From positions 71,813-135,812 of the forward strand of contig NZ_KB904085.1 of assembly GCF_000379985.1 (NCBI RefSeq): a stretch of 64,000 nucleotides of DNA. Direction: 5' to 3'. This document shows, piece after piece, positions 46,827 to 58,001 of the stretch. The notes under the pieces were generated by a model. It saw nothing but the letters and a program-made list of their open reading frames with translations. It was not told the DNA's origin and did no database searches. The stretch is from Streptococcus caballi DSM 19004 (GTDB taxonomy: Bacteria; Bacillota; Bacilli; Lactobacillales; Streptococcaceae). How positions within the stretch are numbered: the stretch's first letter is position 1; each line of letters opens with the position of its first letter. The position numbers and the translations under genes were made by a program.

Positions 46827-47465
46827 GTGACTATTGATAAATCTATTCCAAAAGCGACAGCCAAACGTCTATCACTTTATTATCGCATTTTTAAACGTTT
46901 TAACACTGATAGGGTGGAGAAGGCTAGCTCCAAGCAGATTGCTGACGCAATGGGGATTGATCCTGCTACTGTCCGCCGTGATTTTTCCTACTTTGGTGAA
47001 CTAGGCCGTCGTGGATTCGGCTATGATGTCAAAAAATTGATGAATTTCTTTGCGGATATTTTGAATGACCACTCAACAACAAATGTTCTTTTAGTGGGGT
47101 GTGGAAATATTGGTCGTGCCCTACTTCGCTACCGCTTCCACGATCGCAATAAAATGCAGATTGCCATTGCTTTTGACACAGATGACAATGAATTAGTAGG
47201 TACTAAAACGCCTGAAGGCATTCCTATCTATGGTATTTCATCTCTCAATCAACAAGTCCATGATACTGATATTGAAACGGCAATTTTAACGGTGCCTAGT
47301 GATAAGGCTCAAGAAGTTGCTGACCAGCTGGTTTCCGCTGGTATCAAAGGTATTCTCAGCTTCTCTCCTGTCCACCTCTCTGTTCCAAAATCCGTTATTG
47401 TTCAGTATGTTGACCTGACTAGTGAATTGCAAACGCTGCTTTATTTTATGAATCAGAGAAATTAA
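46827..47465 (+). CDS. rex: Redox-sensing transcriptional repressor Rex
   Basis: Senses the NADH/NAD ratio and represses fermentation and redox genes. N-terminal winged helix with [32 protein letters not shown] (about residues 30-61), then a Rossmann domain [14 protein letters not shown] (about 87) and a C-terminal swapped helix. 212 residues. The start codon is GTG with AAGGAGATGAT upstream. A Rex box lies in its own promoter. Confidence 0.96.
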   Translation: MTIDKSIPKATAKRLSLYYRIFKRFNTDRVEKASSKQIADAMGIDPATVRRDFSYFGELGRRGFGYDVKKLMNFFADILNDHSTTNVLLVGCGNIGRALLRYRFHDRNKMQIAIAFDTDDNELVGTKTPEGIPIYGISSLNQQVHDTDIETAILTVPSDKAQEVADQLVSAGIKGILSFSPVHLSVPKSVIVQYVDLTSELQTLLYFMNQRN

Positions 47466-47474
47466 GGAGAAACA

Positions 47475-48170
47475 ATGTCAAGACCAATTATTGGTATCAC
47501 TGCAAATGAAAGGTCCAATCCTGCGCTTGATGACATTCTTTGGACCTATGCACCATCTGGATTTGTGAATGGCGTCAAGGAAGCTGGAGGGCTTCCTTTG
47601 ATTATTCCCATTGGAGAACCCCAAACTGCTAAAAGCTATGTATCACTGGTTGATAAGATCATTTTAATTGGTGGCCAAAATGTTGATCCTAGCTTCTATG
47701 GTGAAGAAAATATGGCATCTGAAGATGATTTCATGCGTGAAAGAGATGATTTTGAATTAGCTATCATCGCAGAAGCCGTCAGACAAGGTAAACCTATTTT
47801 TTCTGTCTGCCGTGGTACACAATTGATGAATGTAGCCTTAGGTGGCTCCTTACATCAGGATATTGAAAATCATTGGCAAGATTTACCTTCTGACTATCTC
47901 TCCCATGATATGGTTATTAAGGAAGGGACTAAACTTGCTGAGATTTATGGCAAGGAAACTTCTATTAATTCTTTTCACCATCAGAGCATCAAACATTTAG
48001 CCAGTGACCTACGCATCATTGCTAGAGATCCTAATGACGGAACCGTTGAAGCTGTTGAATCAATTAATCCTAAAATGCGCTACCTAGGTGTTCAATGGCA
48101 TCCAGAGTTATTACACGAAAAACGCCAAGCAGATTTGGAACTTTTTAAATTCGTGGTACATGAACTTTAA
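47475..48170 (+). CDS. Class I glutamine amidotransferase-like (PuuD family) hydrolase
   Basis: 231 residues of the gamma-glutamyl-gamma-aminobutyrate hydrolase family. Catalytic Cys in [16 protein letters not shown] (about residue 114) and His-Glu in [12 protein letters not shown] (about 198). AAGGAGAAACA precedes the ATG, 9 bases after rex. The enzyme would cleave gamma-glutamyl amides; the true substrate is unknown. Its stop overlaps the convergent radC stop by 4 bases. Confidence 0.9.
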   Translation: MSRPIIGITANERSNPALDDILWTYAPSGFVNGVKEAGGLPLIIPIGEPQTAKSYVSLVDKIILIGGQNVDPSFYGEENMASEDDFMRERDDFELAIIAEAVRQGKPIFSVCRGTQLMNVALGGSLHQDIENHWQDLPSDYLSHDMVIKEGTKLAEIYGKETSINSFHHQSIKHLASDLRIIARDPNDGTVEAVESINPKMRYLGVQWHPELLHEKRQADLELFKFVVHEL

Positions 48171-48847
48171 AGAACGTCCGTTTCTTCCCTAAAGCTATAA
48201 TAATCATTTTTCCCAACGATGATGTGATCCAGGCAAACAATGCCAATGGTATCGCATGATCGTTTTATTTTTTCGGTAAAATTAAGGTCATTTTCACTGG
48301 GTGTAGGAGATCCTGACGGATGATTGTGGACAATAATGACCGAAGTCGCCATATTTTTGCAGGCATAATGTAGAATTTCCCTAGGCTCCGCTATCGAACG
48401 CCTAACGGTTCCAATGAAAATCGTCTTCTGTTCGATAATGCGATTTTGTGTGTCTAGATAAATGGCAACCAGATGCTCCTGCTTCTTGTCACCCAACTCC
48501 ATCATCATCTTTTTAGCCAAACGTTCGCTGCTCATGATTCGCTCCTGCTTACTGTACTCAGCCTTATTAATGCGATTGGCCAGTTCAAGCATAGCCTTGA
48601 TTTCAATGGATTTCACCTGACCAATCCCCTTAATCTTTTGTAACTCTTGCAGGGACAAGGAACGAAAATCTGCCAAACTATCCAAGCTTCCTAAGATATG
48701 CGTTGAGACCTCCAAAACAGGTCTTTTTTTGGTGCCCGTCCTCAAGAGAATAGCTAACAATTCCTGATTGCTGAGCTGCTCAGCTCCCAAATCCAGCAGA
48801 CGTTCGCGTGGCAAAAGTGCTTCTTCTTTCAATTCAATTGTATACAT
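48167..48847 (-). CDS. radC: RadC family JAB/MPN-type protein
   Basis: 226 residues. N-terminal helix-hairpin-helix region ([16 protein letters not shown] ... [13 protein letters not shown]), then the JAMM metalloprotease-like domain with [19 protein letters not shown] (HxH...D motif). The start at 48847 ([12 protein letters not shown]) follows GGAGG; the longer frame upstream runs through another gene. In pneumococcus radC is a late competence gene though not needed for transformation or DNA repair. A SigX-type box stands 21 bases upstream. Confidence 0.93.
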   Translation of the reverse strand: MYTIELKEEALLPRERLLDLGAEQLSNQELLAILLRTGTKKRPVLEVSTHILGSLDSLADFRSLSLQELQKIKGIGQVKSIEIKAMLELANRINKAEYSKQERIMSSERLAKKMMMELGDKKQEHLVAIYLDTQNRIIEQKTIFIGTVRRSIAEPREILHYACKNMATSVIIVHNHPSGSPTPSENDLNFTEKIKRSCDTIGIVCLDHIIVGKNDYYSFREETDVL

Positions 48848-48868
48848 AAAACTTACCTCCACTATTAC

Positions 48869-48876
48869 TATTCGTT
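48869..48876 (-). promoter_or_regulatory. Candidate SigX (ComX) box upstream of radC
   Basis: Minus strand AACGAATA, one base from TACGAATA, 21 bases before the radC start. Spacing matches the box at dprA (20 bases). Confidence 0.6.
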
Positions 48877-48883
48877 TTATAAA

Positions 48884-48909
48884 CAAAAAAGCCCCAAAGG
48901 ACTTTTTTG
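48884..48909 (-). terminator. Terminator after the GT8 gene
   Basis: AAAAAAG (48885-48891) with CTTTTTT (48902-48908), inner CC/GG pairs and one mismatch. Confidence 0.65.
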
Positions 48910-48911
48910 TA

Positions 48912-49730
48912 TTAAACACGTTTGACTTGCTGCTGATAGTGCTTGTAGAGGGCTGCATAGCGACCTCGGTAATCAGCTTTCCAAGGTTTGTCTCGTCCAC
49001 AAAAATGCAGGAAAACAGTATGTTCAATGACCCAATCCAAATTCCAAAGGCCTGAACTTCTGGCAAAATAGAGGACATTGTATCTAGCGTCGTAATTATA
49101 AATCTGGTCTGGAATTTGATAGGTCTTATGACCATAAAGTGCATTGAAGACATCTTGGTCTGGCAGAAGCAAGAGACGCCCCTTCTTTTCAATGTAATCC
49201 AGAATATCCTGACGTTTGACTTGCTGGCGGATGAGATCTAGATTCATAAGAAGCACACCAGAGTTATAGTAGCTTTCCGCTTCAAAATTTCCCAAGCGTA
49301 ACTTATTGACTAAATCAGGAATATTACTATCTGATGTATGACTGGCTGCCGCGTATAAATAATTCGTCAAATCCACTTCATAGAGGGTCCTGAGATCGTT
49401 GAGACAAAGAATATCTGCATCTAGATAGAGAATCTTATCCAAGTCATCAGGCAGGTATTCATGCGCAAGAAGGCGGTAGTAAATGGTCTCAGGGTAACGA
49501 TCGGTCGTCGGAGCGTCTTCAAAAGCCTTTTCACCAATAATAACAGGATGATAGTTAATACCCAAGTTTTGGCAGAATACCAGAATTTCCTCATGCCGAT
49601 CCAACTGTGTCTTTTGCAAGAGGTAAACATGAATATCTTTCAGACTAGTATTCTGCTGGACTGAATAGAGGGTCACCTTGAACTGGTCAAGGTAGCCATC
49701 GTCAATGGAAAATAGTAAATTTAAGGTCAT
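48912..49730 (-). CDS. GT8-family glycosyltransferase
   Basis: 272 residues, with the [21 protein letters not shown] start and the DxD metal-binding motif in [16 protein letters not shown] (about residue 96). Further GT8 marks are [27 protein letters not shown] and the late [13 protein letters not shown]8 enzymes transfer Glc or Gal from nucleotide sugars, in streptococci to wall polymers, lipids or glycoproteins. It starts by ATGA overlap with the permease gene upstream. The acceptor is unknown. Confidence 0.9.
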   Translation of the reverse strand: MTLNLLFSIDDGYLDQFKVTLYSVQQNTSLKDIHVYLLQKTQLDRHEEILVFCQNLGINYHPVIIGEKAFEDAPTTDRYPETIYYRLLAHEYLPDDLDKILYLDADILCLNDLRTLYEVDLTNYLYAAASHTSDSNIPDLVNKLRLGNFEAESYYNSGVLLMNLDLIRQQVKRQDILDYIEKKGRLLLLPDQDVFNALYGHKTYQIPDQIYNYDARYNVLYFARSSGLWNLDWVIEHTVFLHFCGRDKPWKADYRGRYAALYKHYQQQVKRV

Positions 49731-50860
49731 TGTTCTGCTTCCTCGTTAGTAATTTTAAGAGCTTGGCGCTTGTAAACATGATCTCTAATGATTTGATAAA
49801 GACTGGCAGCTAACGGTACTGCAATCAGCATGCCAAAAACACCCCAAAGTGCACCACCAACAGTGATAGCCATCAATACCCACATACCAGGCAGACCGAT
49901 AGAACCTCCTACGACACGCGGGTAAATGAGATTACCTTCAAACTGTTGAAGGACAACTAGATAAATCACGAAGACAATAGCTTGGTTGACAGACTGGGTA
50001 GTAATCAGGATAAAGCCGATAGTCAAGCCAATATAAGCCCCTACAACAGGAATCAAAGCGGTAAATGAAATCAAAACACCGATAGTCGCTGCGTAAGGCA
50101 GTTTCAGAAGGGCCATTCCGATGGCAGTTAGACTACCTAAAATAATTGCCTCCAAAGTTTGCCCCACAAAAAAGCCGTGGAAACGTTTGTGGAAGACCCC
50201 AATAACATAATGAGTAGGTTTAGCGAATTTCCCAAGGTAAGTATCAATGAGTAGGTTAAACTGATACCCCAACTTCTCCTTATTGCCTAAAACATAAATT
50301 GAAAAGACCAAACTGATGAAAAGATTAAGAACAGTTGAAGCAATGGTCGTCACGGAGGTTAAGAGATTCGTCAAAACACCCAAGACCTGCTTAAGAATTT
50401 GCTGACTATAATTGGAAATCATGGCTGATAAATCCGAGTCCGAACCAAAGTATTTGAGCGCCCGATTGACCAATTTATTGTCATTCAAACTAGTCAAGAA
50501 GTTGGAAATCGCTGAAGTATCGATTTTTGTCAGGTTACTGAGGCTTGAAATCAAATCAGGTAAGACAATAGAGAAAATCCAAATAATGACAGCAATGAAG
50601 GTCAGATAGGCCAAAATCAAAGAAATGGTTTGCTTGAAAGCCAGCAGTTTGTCCTTTTTAATCAAACGGACATAAAGGCCTTCGTAGGCGCTCATAACAA
50701 TATTGACAATGTAGGCTATCGCTGCCCCCATTAGAAAGGGTAGGCTAGCTTTATAAAAAGTCATGACCAACTGAGCACCAGTATTCCAATAAGCCTGAAT
50801 GGCGAAGCAAACTACAAAGGCTATGATGATATAATAAATATGTCTTTTTTCAAATTTCAT
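49727..50860 (-). CDS. AI-2E/PerM-family membrane transporter
   Basis: 377 residues with about eight membrane helices in the pattern of the YtvI/TqsA/PerM family, including the RFHGFFVGQTLEAIILGSLT segment and GFILITTQSVNQ. The start at 50860 (MKFEKRHIYY) follows AAGGAG; the frame from 50890 is extended only by in-frame leader. Family members are described as exporters or ion antiporters, and the substrate is uncertain. Translationally coupled to the GT8 gene. Confidence 0.88.
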   Translation of the reverse strand: MKFEKRHIYYIIIAFVVCFAIQAYWNTGAQLVMTFYKASLPFLMGAAIAYIVNIVMSAYEGLYVRLIKKDKLLAFKQTISLILAYLTFIAVIIWIFSIVLPDLISSLSNLTKIDTSAISNFLTSLNDNKLVNRALKYFGSDSDLSAMISNYSQQILKQVLGVLTNLLTSVTTIASTVLNLFISLVFSIYVLGNKEKLGYQFNLLIDTYLGKFAKPTHYVIGVFHKRFHGFFVGQTLEAIILGSLTAIGMALLKLPYAATIGVLISFTALIPVVGAYIGLTIGFILITTQSVNQAIVFVIYLVVLQQFEGNLIYPRVVGGSIGLPGMWVLMAITVGGALWGVFGMLIAVPLAASLYQIIRDHVYKRQALKITNEEAEQ

Positions 50861-50972
50861 GAAAACTCCTTGGATAAGATTTTGCAACACCTCTATTATA
50901 CATGAAAAGCAGCCACTTCTGCTAGAGTCAATTTAAAAATAGCTAGGGTACGCAAATTCATCACAACACTGT

Positions 50973-51272
50973 CTGATAGTGTAAAATAAGTTGTATAAGC
51001 ACAAAAAGAATAAATTCTGTATAGTAGAGTTACAATACTACACTAGAAAAAGGATTTGCTCCCATGCCTTATTTTATCACAACTTTACTCCAAGAACTCT
51101 CCAGAAAGGATTTTGATTTTGATGAACTCTTTATAAAGCAGATTGAGGCAGCCATGAACCAACTCTGAGCTAACGAATCGAGGTCGTTTTAGCTTATTCA
51201 TCCTATAGTTTGGACAACTACAACATGGGCAATAGCCACAATGTGAACAGGTTACACAAAATATTTGATAGA
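50973..51272 (+). mobile_element. Internally deleted IS256-family remnant
   Basis: About 300 bases between the permease and beta-glucosidase genes. The left edge GATAGTGTAAAATAAG and the right edge GTTACACAAAATATTTG resemble imperfect inverted ends, and between them lies the broken start of an IS256-type transposase. Its edges are approximate. It has no intact gene. Confidence 0.45.
51064..51260 (+). pseudogene. IS256-family transposase N-terminal fragment
   Basis: A start with AAAGGA gives MPYFITTLLQELSRKDFDFD and ends at a TGA after IEAAMNQL (51168). A shifted frame then continues with AYSSYSLDNYNMGNSHN. This is the order of an IS256-type transposase N-terminus (FTTELL...AMNDLL...LGY...YNSGNSRNG). 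The rest of the gene is missing, so it is a frameshifted and truncated remnant. Confidence 0.5.
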
Positions 51273-51280
51273 ATTCCAAA

Positions 51281-51306
51281 AGAGAGAGGCGGATTCCGCC
51301 TCTCTG
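51281..51306 (-). terminator. Terminator of the beta-glucosidase gene
   Basis: AGAGAGGCGGA and TCCGCCTCTCT form an 11-base stem around a single base; on minus it is followed by TTTT. Confidence 0.8.
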
Positions 51307-51312
51307 TCCCTT

Positions 51313-52829
<1,517 letters not shown>

Positions 52830-52892
52830 CTAATACTATATTACGAAGATCATGACATTTTTTCAAACTCCTTGAGATGAGACGCAAACTTT

Positions 52893-53513
52893 TCAGCTCA
52901 GCCATTGTCCCAAAGAAAAATCAAAAATTTTTTCTTCCAAGGGATCAATCATCCGATTTAAGCGGAAATCTCCGCCATCATAGGTCAGATCAAAGAGGCA
53001 ACAATTACTTGGAAAGATGCCATACTTCTCAAAATCAATACCAATCGAGGTTAAAAAGTGCATGAGGGCACCAGCGTGGCTGACTACTAATACTGTCTTG
53101 TTCTCATTGTCCTGAGCAATCTGACTGACTGTCGCATTAACACGCGCCCGCACATCATTATCACTCTCACCGCCGTGAATGACATAATAATTGCCAACAG
53201 CTCGACGCACCTCACGTGGTGGGTGCAAGTACTCCTGCTGACCTTCAAAACGACCAAAATTCATCTCTTTGAGGCCCTTGAGGCGTTTATAATTCGTCAC
53301 ACCCGTCGCTAATTCCAAGGTATCAGAGGCTCGCTCCGTTGTTGAGCAAAAATAGCTATCAAAAGTCAGACCAACTTTTTCAAAATAGGCGCCAGCCTGC
53401 TTGGCTTGTTCAATACCTAAATCAGTCAGCGGTGAGTCTGACCAGCCCTGAATGCGTTTTTGCACATTAAAGAGAGTCTGGCCATGTCGCATTAAATAAA
53501 GTCTACTTGTCAT
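52893..53513 (-). CDS. Histidine phosphatase superfamily protein, copy B
   Basis: 206 residues, phosphoglycerate-mutase-like fold. Phosphohistidine motif LYLMRHGQTLFNVQ (about residue 10), Arg/Glu core ERASDTLELATG, KEMNFGRFEGQQEY and the second His in VLVVSHAGALMHF. The start at 53513 (MTSRLYLMRHG) follows AAAAGGGG and overlaps the paralogue upstream by 11 bases. Such proteins act on sugar phosphates or other small phosphates; the substrate is unknown. Confidence 0.9.
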   Translation of the reverse strand: MTSRLYLMRHGQTLFNVQKRIQGWSDSPLTDLGIEQAKQAGAYFEKVGLTFDSYFCSTTERASDTLELATGVTNYKRLKGLKEMNFGRFEGQQEYLHPPREVRRAVGNYYVIHGGESDNDVRARVNATVSQIAQDNENKTVLVVSHAGALMHFLTSIGIDFEKYGIFPSNCCLFDLTYDGGDFRLNRMIDPLEEKIFDFSLGQWLS

Positions 53514-54123
53514 TGTGAATCCCCTTTTCGTAAATATAGCGACCCTCATCAGGATTGTAGATAGAAAGCAGGTCAAAGTCGCCATTCTCATAGAGAAAGT
53601 GTAAAACAGCACAATTATGCATGCCCTTCACTTGAGGTGGATTGCTCAAAACATGTCGATAAAATTGGGAAATAGCTGCGCCGTGGCTAACCGCCAAAAT
53701 CGTATCAGCTTGGCTATTATCCAAAAGCTGACGAACAGCTTGGCTGACGCGCTCACGAACGTCTTGATTGGACTCACCGCCATGAACAACGAAATAATCA
53801 CCGTAGCCAACACCACCTGCCTGCAAAGGAGGATTGAGAAATTCTTGTTGCCCTTCAAAGGCACCGAAGTCCCATTCCTTCAGACCTTTTAATCGGATAA
53901 CATCAGTGCGTCCTGTCACAAGCTCTGCCGTATCGCTAGCACGCTCCTGCGTCGAAGAATAAACCTCCTCAAAAACAATGCCTTGCTCTTTAAAATATTG
54001 ACCTGCCTGCTGGGCTTGCTTAATGCCCAATTCTGTCAAAGGCGAATCACACACCCCCTGAATGCGATGTTGTTCATTAAAACGTGTTTGACCATGTCGC
54101 ATCATATAGAAATCTTTTGCCAT
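53503..54123 (-). CDS. Histidine phosphatase superfamily protein, copy A
   Basis: 206 residues, a tandem paralogue of the next gene. FYMMRHGQTRFNEQHRIQG at the start, ERASDTAELVTGRTD, KEWDFGAFEGQQEFLNPP and AVSHGAAISQFY. I start at 54123 (MAKDFYMMRHG), 8 bases after GAGG; the ATG at 54129 is too close to it. Both copies have the same length and the same landmark motifs, so a local duplication is clear. Confidence 0.9.
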   Translation of the reverse strand: MAKDFYMMRHGQTRFNEQHRIQGVCDSPLTELGIKQAQQAGQYFKEQGIVFEEVYSSTQERASDTAELVTGRTDVIRLKGLKEWDFGAFEGQQEFLNPPLQAGGVGYGDYFVVHGGESNQDVRERVSQAVRQLLDNSQADTILAVSHGAAISQFYRHVLSNPPQVKGMHNCAVLHFLYENGDFDLLSIYNPDEGRYIYEKGIHNDK

Positions 54124-54272
54124 TGTCATTACCTCAATGCTTTATTGCCTGCATTATATAAAAAATAGCCTTGTTTTTCCTGTAAAATAATTGGGAAAAA
54201 CAATACTATCATACGATATTCTAAAGAATAATGAACTTCACTAGTTCTATTGATTAGACAGTGCTCTGATGC

Positions 54273-54887
54273 TCAGAGATAGGTTGCTATTTTTGACGAT
54301 ATGAGACGGTAGCCTTCCTGAGTGAGATGAAGGCCATCTTTCGTATAAGCTTGACCAAGCTGACCGTTCTCCAACAAACAAGAATATAAGTCAACATAAG
54401 TTAAACTGGACAAAAGAGAAAGGCTGAGGTTAAGATCTTCTATGTCCTTATTCTGCCTGATTTTAACCCGTTCTTGAAAAATAGGCTCTTCGTTTACTGG
54501 CAGAAGGGACAGCAAACAAATCTCTGTCTCCAAAAACTGACTTCTAATCTCAGAAACAATCTGAACAATATTAGCCAGAATGTCAGGCAAAGCAAGTCCC
54601 ATGCCAATATCATTAGTCCCAATCAGAATGAAAACCTTGCTGGGTTTCAGGTCAAAAACTTGTTCTTGAAGATGGTCTAGAAGCCATTTCGTATCTGTCC
54701 CAGCTATCCCACGGTTGATGAGATTAAGGTTCCTGCCCAAATATTTTTTGATAGGAAAAAATTCGATAAGGGAGTCGCCAACAAAAACAGTGCCTCCCTC
54801 TTTTTGTCTGGGATTATTTTGCTTAAAGTAGCCTAGTCTCGCTTTCTGATAGGCCTTTAATTCAGGCGTTAACGTTTCTTTTTGCAT
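54273..54887 (-). CDS. SGNH/GDSL-family hydrolase, copy B
   Basis: 204 residues, no signal peptide. Block I GGTVFVGDSLIEFFP with the nucleophile Ser (about residue 39), block II Gly in NRGIAGTDT, block III IGTNDIGM and the DxxH block V KDGLHLTQEGY (about 189). These are the features of lysophospholipase/acetylesterase-like SGNH enzymes, probably cytoplasmic. Paralogue of the gene directly upstream. Confidence 0.9.
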   Translation of the reverse strand: MQKETLTPELKAYQKARLGYFKQNNPRQKEGGTVFVGDSLIEFFPIKKYLGRNLNLINRGIAGTDTKWLLDHLQEQVFDLKPSKVFILIGTNDIGMGLALPDILANIVQIVSEIRSQFLETEICLLSLLPVNEEPIFQERVKIRQNKDIEDLNLSLSLLSSLTYVDLYSCLLENGQLGQAYTKDGLHLTQEGYRLISSKIATYL

Positions 54888-54966
54888 GTTTCTCCTTTTC
54901 GTTTTTTAAGATAGTAGGACTATCGCTTAAACTAACCACAAAGGTTTGGAAAATCGGACTTTCCTC

Positions 54967-55614
54967 TTAAAGAAAGGATTGTAGGGCTTGACTGAGAATC
55001 TGATAAGCAGAAATTGTCAAATGGATCCCATCAAGTGTCCATTCTTTTTTCAACTGACCCCTGTCGTCACAAAACTGGTCGTGCAAGTCAAGAAAAGTAG
55101 GTACTGGCAACTGACGCAGTCCGTCGTTGAGTTCTAGAACAGCTTGATTGCTACGTCGACTTGGAGAATGTCTAAAAACATGAGATTCATTGATAGGCAA
55201 TACAGATAAAAGATAAAGTTGACTGTGGGGCAAGTCGGTATGAACCCGATTAATGATTTGTTCAATCGTTTCTAAACTTTCCCTAGGACTTCTATCCTTT
55301 AAATCATTGATACCGATGAGCAGGAAAATCTTCTCAGGCTTCAAATCAAGAATGTGGCTATCCAGGTGAGCTAATAAGTCTAAACTATCAATGCCATGCA
55401 CACCACGGTTATAAAGTCGCTTGCTGGATCGGAGCAATTCATGGATAGGAAAAAATTTCGTTATAGAATCGCCAGCAAAAACAGTACCACCTTTTTCTGC
55501 CAGTTGGTTTAGTTCCTGATAATTTTTCCAAATTTTTTCTTGGTCTTGTTTGAGAAGCAATTGCCTGAAAAGGCTGACTTCTTTGGTCTTATATAAATCT
55601 TGAAGGTTTGGCAT
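54967..55614 (-). CDS. SGNH/GDSL-family hydrolase, copy A
   Basis: 215 residues. GGTVFAGDSITKFFPIHELL (nucleophile Ser about residue 51), NRGVHGIDSLD, LIGINDLKD and LDGIHLTISAYQ (DxxH). It has the same plan as the next gene, with clearly diverged sequence. The order permease, SGNH, SGNH on one strand suggests a transcript that once began with the AEC transporter. Confidence 0.9.
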   Translation of the reverse strand: MPNLQDLYKTKEVSLFRQLLLKQDQEKIWKNYQELNQLAEKGGTVFAGDSITKFFPIHELLRSSKRLYNRGVHGIDSLDLLAHLDSHILDLKPEKIFLLIGINDLKDRSPRESLETIEQIINRVHTDLPHSQLYLLSVLPINESHVFRHSPSRRSNQAVLELNDGLRQLPVPTFLDLHDQFCDDRGQLKKEWTLDGIHLTISAYQILSQALQSFL

Positions 55615-55637
55615 CTTATCTCCTTTAGTGATTACAT

Positions 55638-56564
55638 CTAGGTCAAGAGACTAGCTAGGAAAAAGAGGAAAGGGATGCTGACCAGGCTAAGCGCCGTCGA
55701 CAGCCCCATTTCAGTTGCTGCATAAGCTGTATTTCCTTTAACTTGCAGGGTGAAGAGCACCGCCGTGCTGGGAGCTGGACAGGCCGCTAACAACAAACTG
55801 GCTGAATAATCTATCCCTTTCAAACTCAGCCATTTGAAAAGAAAAAGAGCAAAGACAGGGAAAAGAAAATTGCGGCAGAGGACGGTCAGCACGACGACTT
55901 TATCAAGGAGCTACCTGCTAAAGCGAATATCGGCCAAGGTGTAGCCAATGACCATCATTGACAAGGGCGTATTAGCATTGCCCAGATAAGTCAAACTGGT
56001 CACCACAATCTTTGGTAAACTGGTGGAGGTCAAAAACAGCATCAGCCCCAGAATGATGGCCAAGACATTGGGATTCAAAATGATACTACGCAAACTATCC
56101 GATAGAGGTTGCTTTTCTTTATGAAAAAGAGCTATCCCATGTGTCCAGCAAAAGATATTATAAACCACCATTGAGATAACAGCGTAAAAGACACCATCTA
56201 GGCCAAAAAGAGCCGTTACCAGAGGAATGCCGATAAAGCCCACATTGTTGTAAACACTGGAAAAGATGGCACTTCTCCTACTGTCTCTATCCTTGACTTT
56301 CCCAAAAAAGAGCTGCGCTAGGACGATTTCAATAACGTAGAGGAGAAAGACTCCAAAGCCCACAATCAGCAAGGTATGCAGGCTATCGCTGGTAGATGGA
56401 CGCTGTAAGGCCTTGATGATAAGCGCTGGCCCAATGATCATCAGTAAAATCTGCGTCAGATCCGAGATAGACTCTTCATGGAGTAACCGTAATTTATTAG
56501 CCAAAAAACCTAGAGCCATCAAGGCAAACATGACAAGAATCTGATTGATTAAGGTGATAAGCAT
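55638..56564 (-). pseudogene. AEC-family transporter broken by an in-frame TAG
   Basis: Auxin-efflux-carrier family permease of about 308 codons. Codons 1-217 encode helices from MLITLINQILVMFALMALGF to TLADIRFSR. Then comes TAG (55911-55913), and the same frame continues with LLDKVVVLTVLCRNFLFPVF to the natural end at 55638. No frameshift is needed, so a single CAG-to-TAG change would explain it. Without suppression only the first seven or so helices are made. Confidence 0.85.
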
Positions 56565-56588
56565 GGCAGATGTCTCCTAATCTCTTTG

Positions 56589-57395
56589 TCACTCCAAACC
56601 CAAATACTCTTCCAGGACACTCAAGACACCATCATCATTATTACTTGGTGCTGTGAAGCGGGCGACCTCTTTGACAACCTGAGGAGCATTAGCCATGGCA
56701 TAAGAATAGTTAGCTAAGTTCAACATTTCATAGTCATTCATACCATCTCCAAAAGCCATGAGATTTTGGCTGGTTAAGTCCCATTGGTCAAGTAACTGTT
56801 GTAGCCCCCAAGCCTTATGGGCACCCTTACTGATAACATCAATACAACCAAAACCACTAGAGGTGGCGTATAAATTTCCTTGCGCAAAATGAGCATTGAC
56901 ACCGTCCTGAACGCTCTTCGTGTCTTCTGGCGCCATCAAGAGAACCACCTTAAAATAAGCATCATCAGGCAAGGACAAGAGGTCATCCACCTCGTCCATC
57001 TTAGGCAGATAGGGGGAGAGATAGGATTTCTCTTTCTCATCCACATCTGAGCGAATATAGGCAGAGCTCTCACCAGTCAAACAAATAATGGTATCAGGAA
57101 ATTCCTTCTCCACGAAAGTGACTAGCTCCACCACATCCTCATGACTTTGAAATTTGGCTACTAGAGTTTTGTCATGCGAAATAATATTGGCACCATTTTC
57201 AGCCACAAAGGTGAGGCGTTGATAATCACTAGGAAAATGACCAATCAACTGACGGTACTGATTGCCGGATGCCACAACAAAACGCATCTCTTGATTATCC
57301 ATCACATCCAAAACACGTTCAAAGCGGGCTACATCATAAGACTTATCATCTCGTAAAAAAGTACCATCCATATCAACAGCTACCACTTTTATCAT
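56589..57395 (-). CDS. Cof-type HAD phosphatase
   Basis: 268 residues, class IIB HAD enzyme. Nucleophile motif VVAVDMDGTFL (about residue 5), VVASGNQYRQL (motif II), a cap domain (about 80-185) and the acidic motif NLMAFGDGMNDYEML (about 213). The ATG at 57395 (MIKVVAVDMDG) is preferred; GGAG lies 9 bases upstream. Typical substrates are sugar phosphates or cofactors such as FMN, so the role remains general. Confidence 0.92.
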   Translation of the reverse strand: MIKVVAVDMDGTFLRDDKSYDVARFERVLDVMDNQEMRFVVASGNQYRQLIGHFPSDYQRLTFVAENGANIISHDKTLVAKFQSHEDVVELVTFVEKEFPDTIICLTGESSAYIRSDVDEKEKSYLSPYLPKMDEVDDLLSLPDDAYFKVVLLMAPEDTKSVQDGVNAHFAQGNLYATSSGFGCIDVISKGAHKAWGLQQLLDQWDLTSQNLMAFGDGMNDYEMLNLANYSYAMANAPQVVKEVARFTAPSNNDDGVLSVLEEYLGLE

Positions 57396-58001
57396 CAACA
57401 AACTCTCCTAACTCTTTCTCTAATAAACATAGCAGACTGAACAACTTCGTCAATACGTCTAGTCCCATCATCCAAAACAACAGCTACCACTAGTCAAACA
57501 TGCTAAGATTAATGCTGCTTTCATTTTACCATAAATGACCCACTTTGGTGAGGGGAGGTCTAAGAAAAGCCTGCATTTGACTTAGATAAATCATTTGTGC
57601 TCCTGAAAACTCATTCGCCAGTCTCCCTAAAATGCTTGGCAGTCTAAAAACTTAGGTTCAACCTTCTGACAACTGGCGGCTAACTAAAAAAAACGTTTTT
57701 CACTTTCCCGACGGCTGATAGCAACCTTAGAAGCTCCGTTTGTTTTAAGGTTCATCTTCTGATCAGAGAATTTGACAATAGCTGATTGTATATAAGCCTT
57801 TCAAACATAAATAAAAACTCTTAAGAATTGTCGTGCCGTAAGGTTTGTTAGGAGCTGATAGCGGTTAAAAATGTTGTTCTATATATTATGGATAGCATTC
57901 GCACTCAAAAGGACTTTAGACAAGAAGAAAAGAGTAGACACACCACCCTTTCCTTTAGAAAATAAGTCGCATTCTACTCTCTAATTTCAAATCGAACTGA
58001 C
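57396..58001. other. 606-base gap with Cof-like fragment and cel terminator
   Basis: No intact gene. On minus, 57402-57480 reads VVAVVLDDGTRRIDEVVQSA, and at DNA level GTGGTAGCTGTTG repeats the beginning of the Cof gene, so a decayed partial copy is likely. The cel operon terminator is at the left-hand end in reading direction (57927-57981). The remainder shows nothing I can name. Confidence 0.35.
57927..57981 (-). terminator. Probable terminator of the cel operon
   Basis: AGAGTAGA (57931-57938) and TCTACTCT (57973-57980) pair across a long loop, followed on minus by TTTTCTTCTT. Confidence 0.5.

Noticed and set aside
48848..49192. Long N-terminal extension of radC (115 extra residues)
   Set aside because: It runs back through the GT8 gene and the terminator; the ATG at 48847 has GGAGG and gives the normal RadC length.
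51085..51279. Minus-strand frame with a Cys-rich start (CVTCSHCGYCPCCSC), at first sight a zinc ribbon
   Set aside because: The opposite strand carries IS256-type transposase motifs over the same bases, which explains the sequence better; the Cys run is a reading of its complement.
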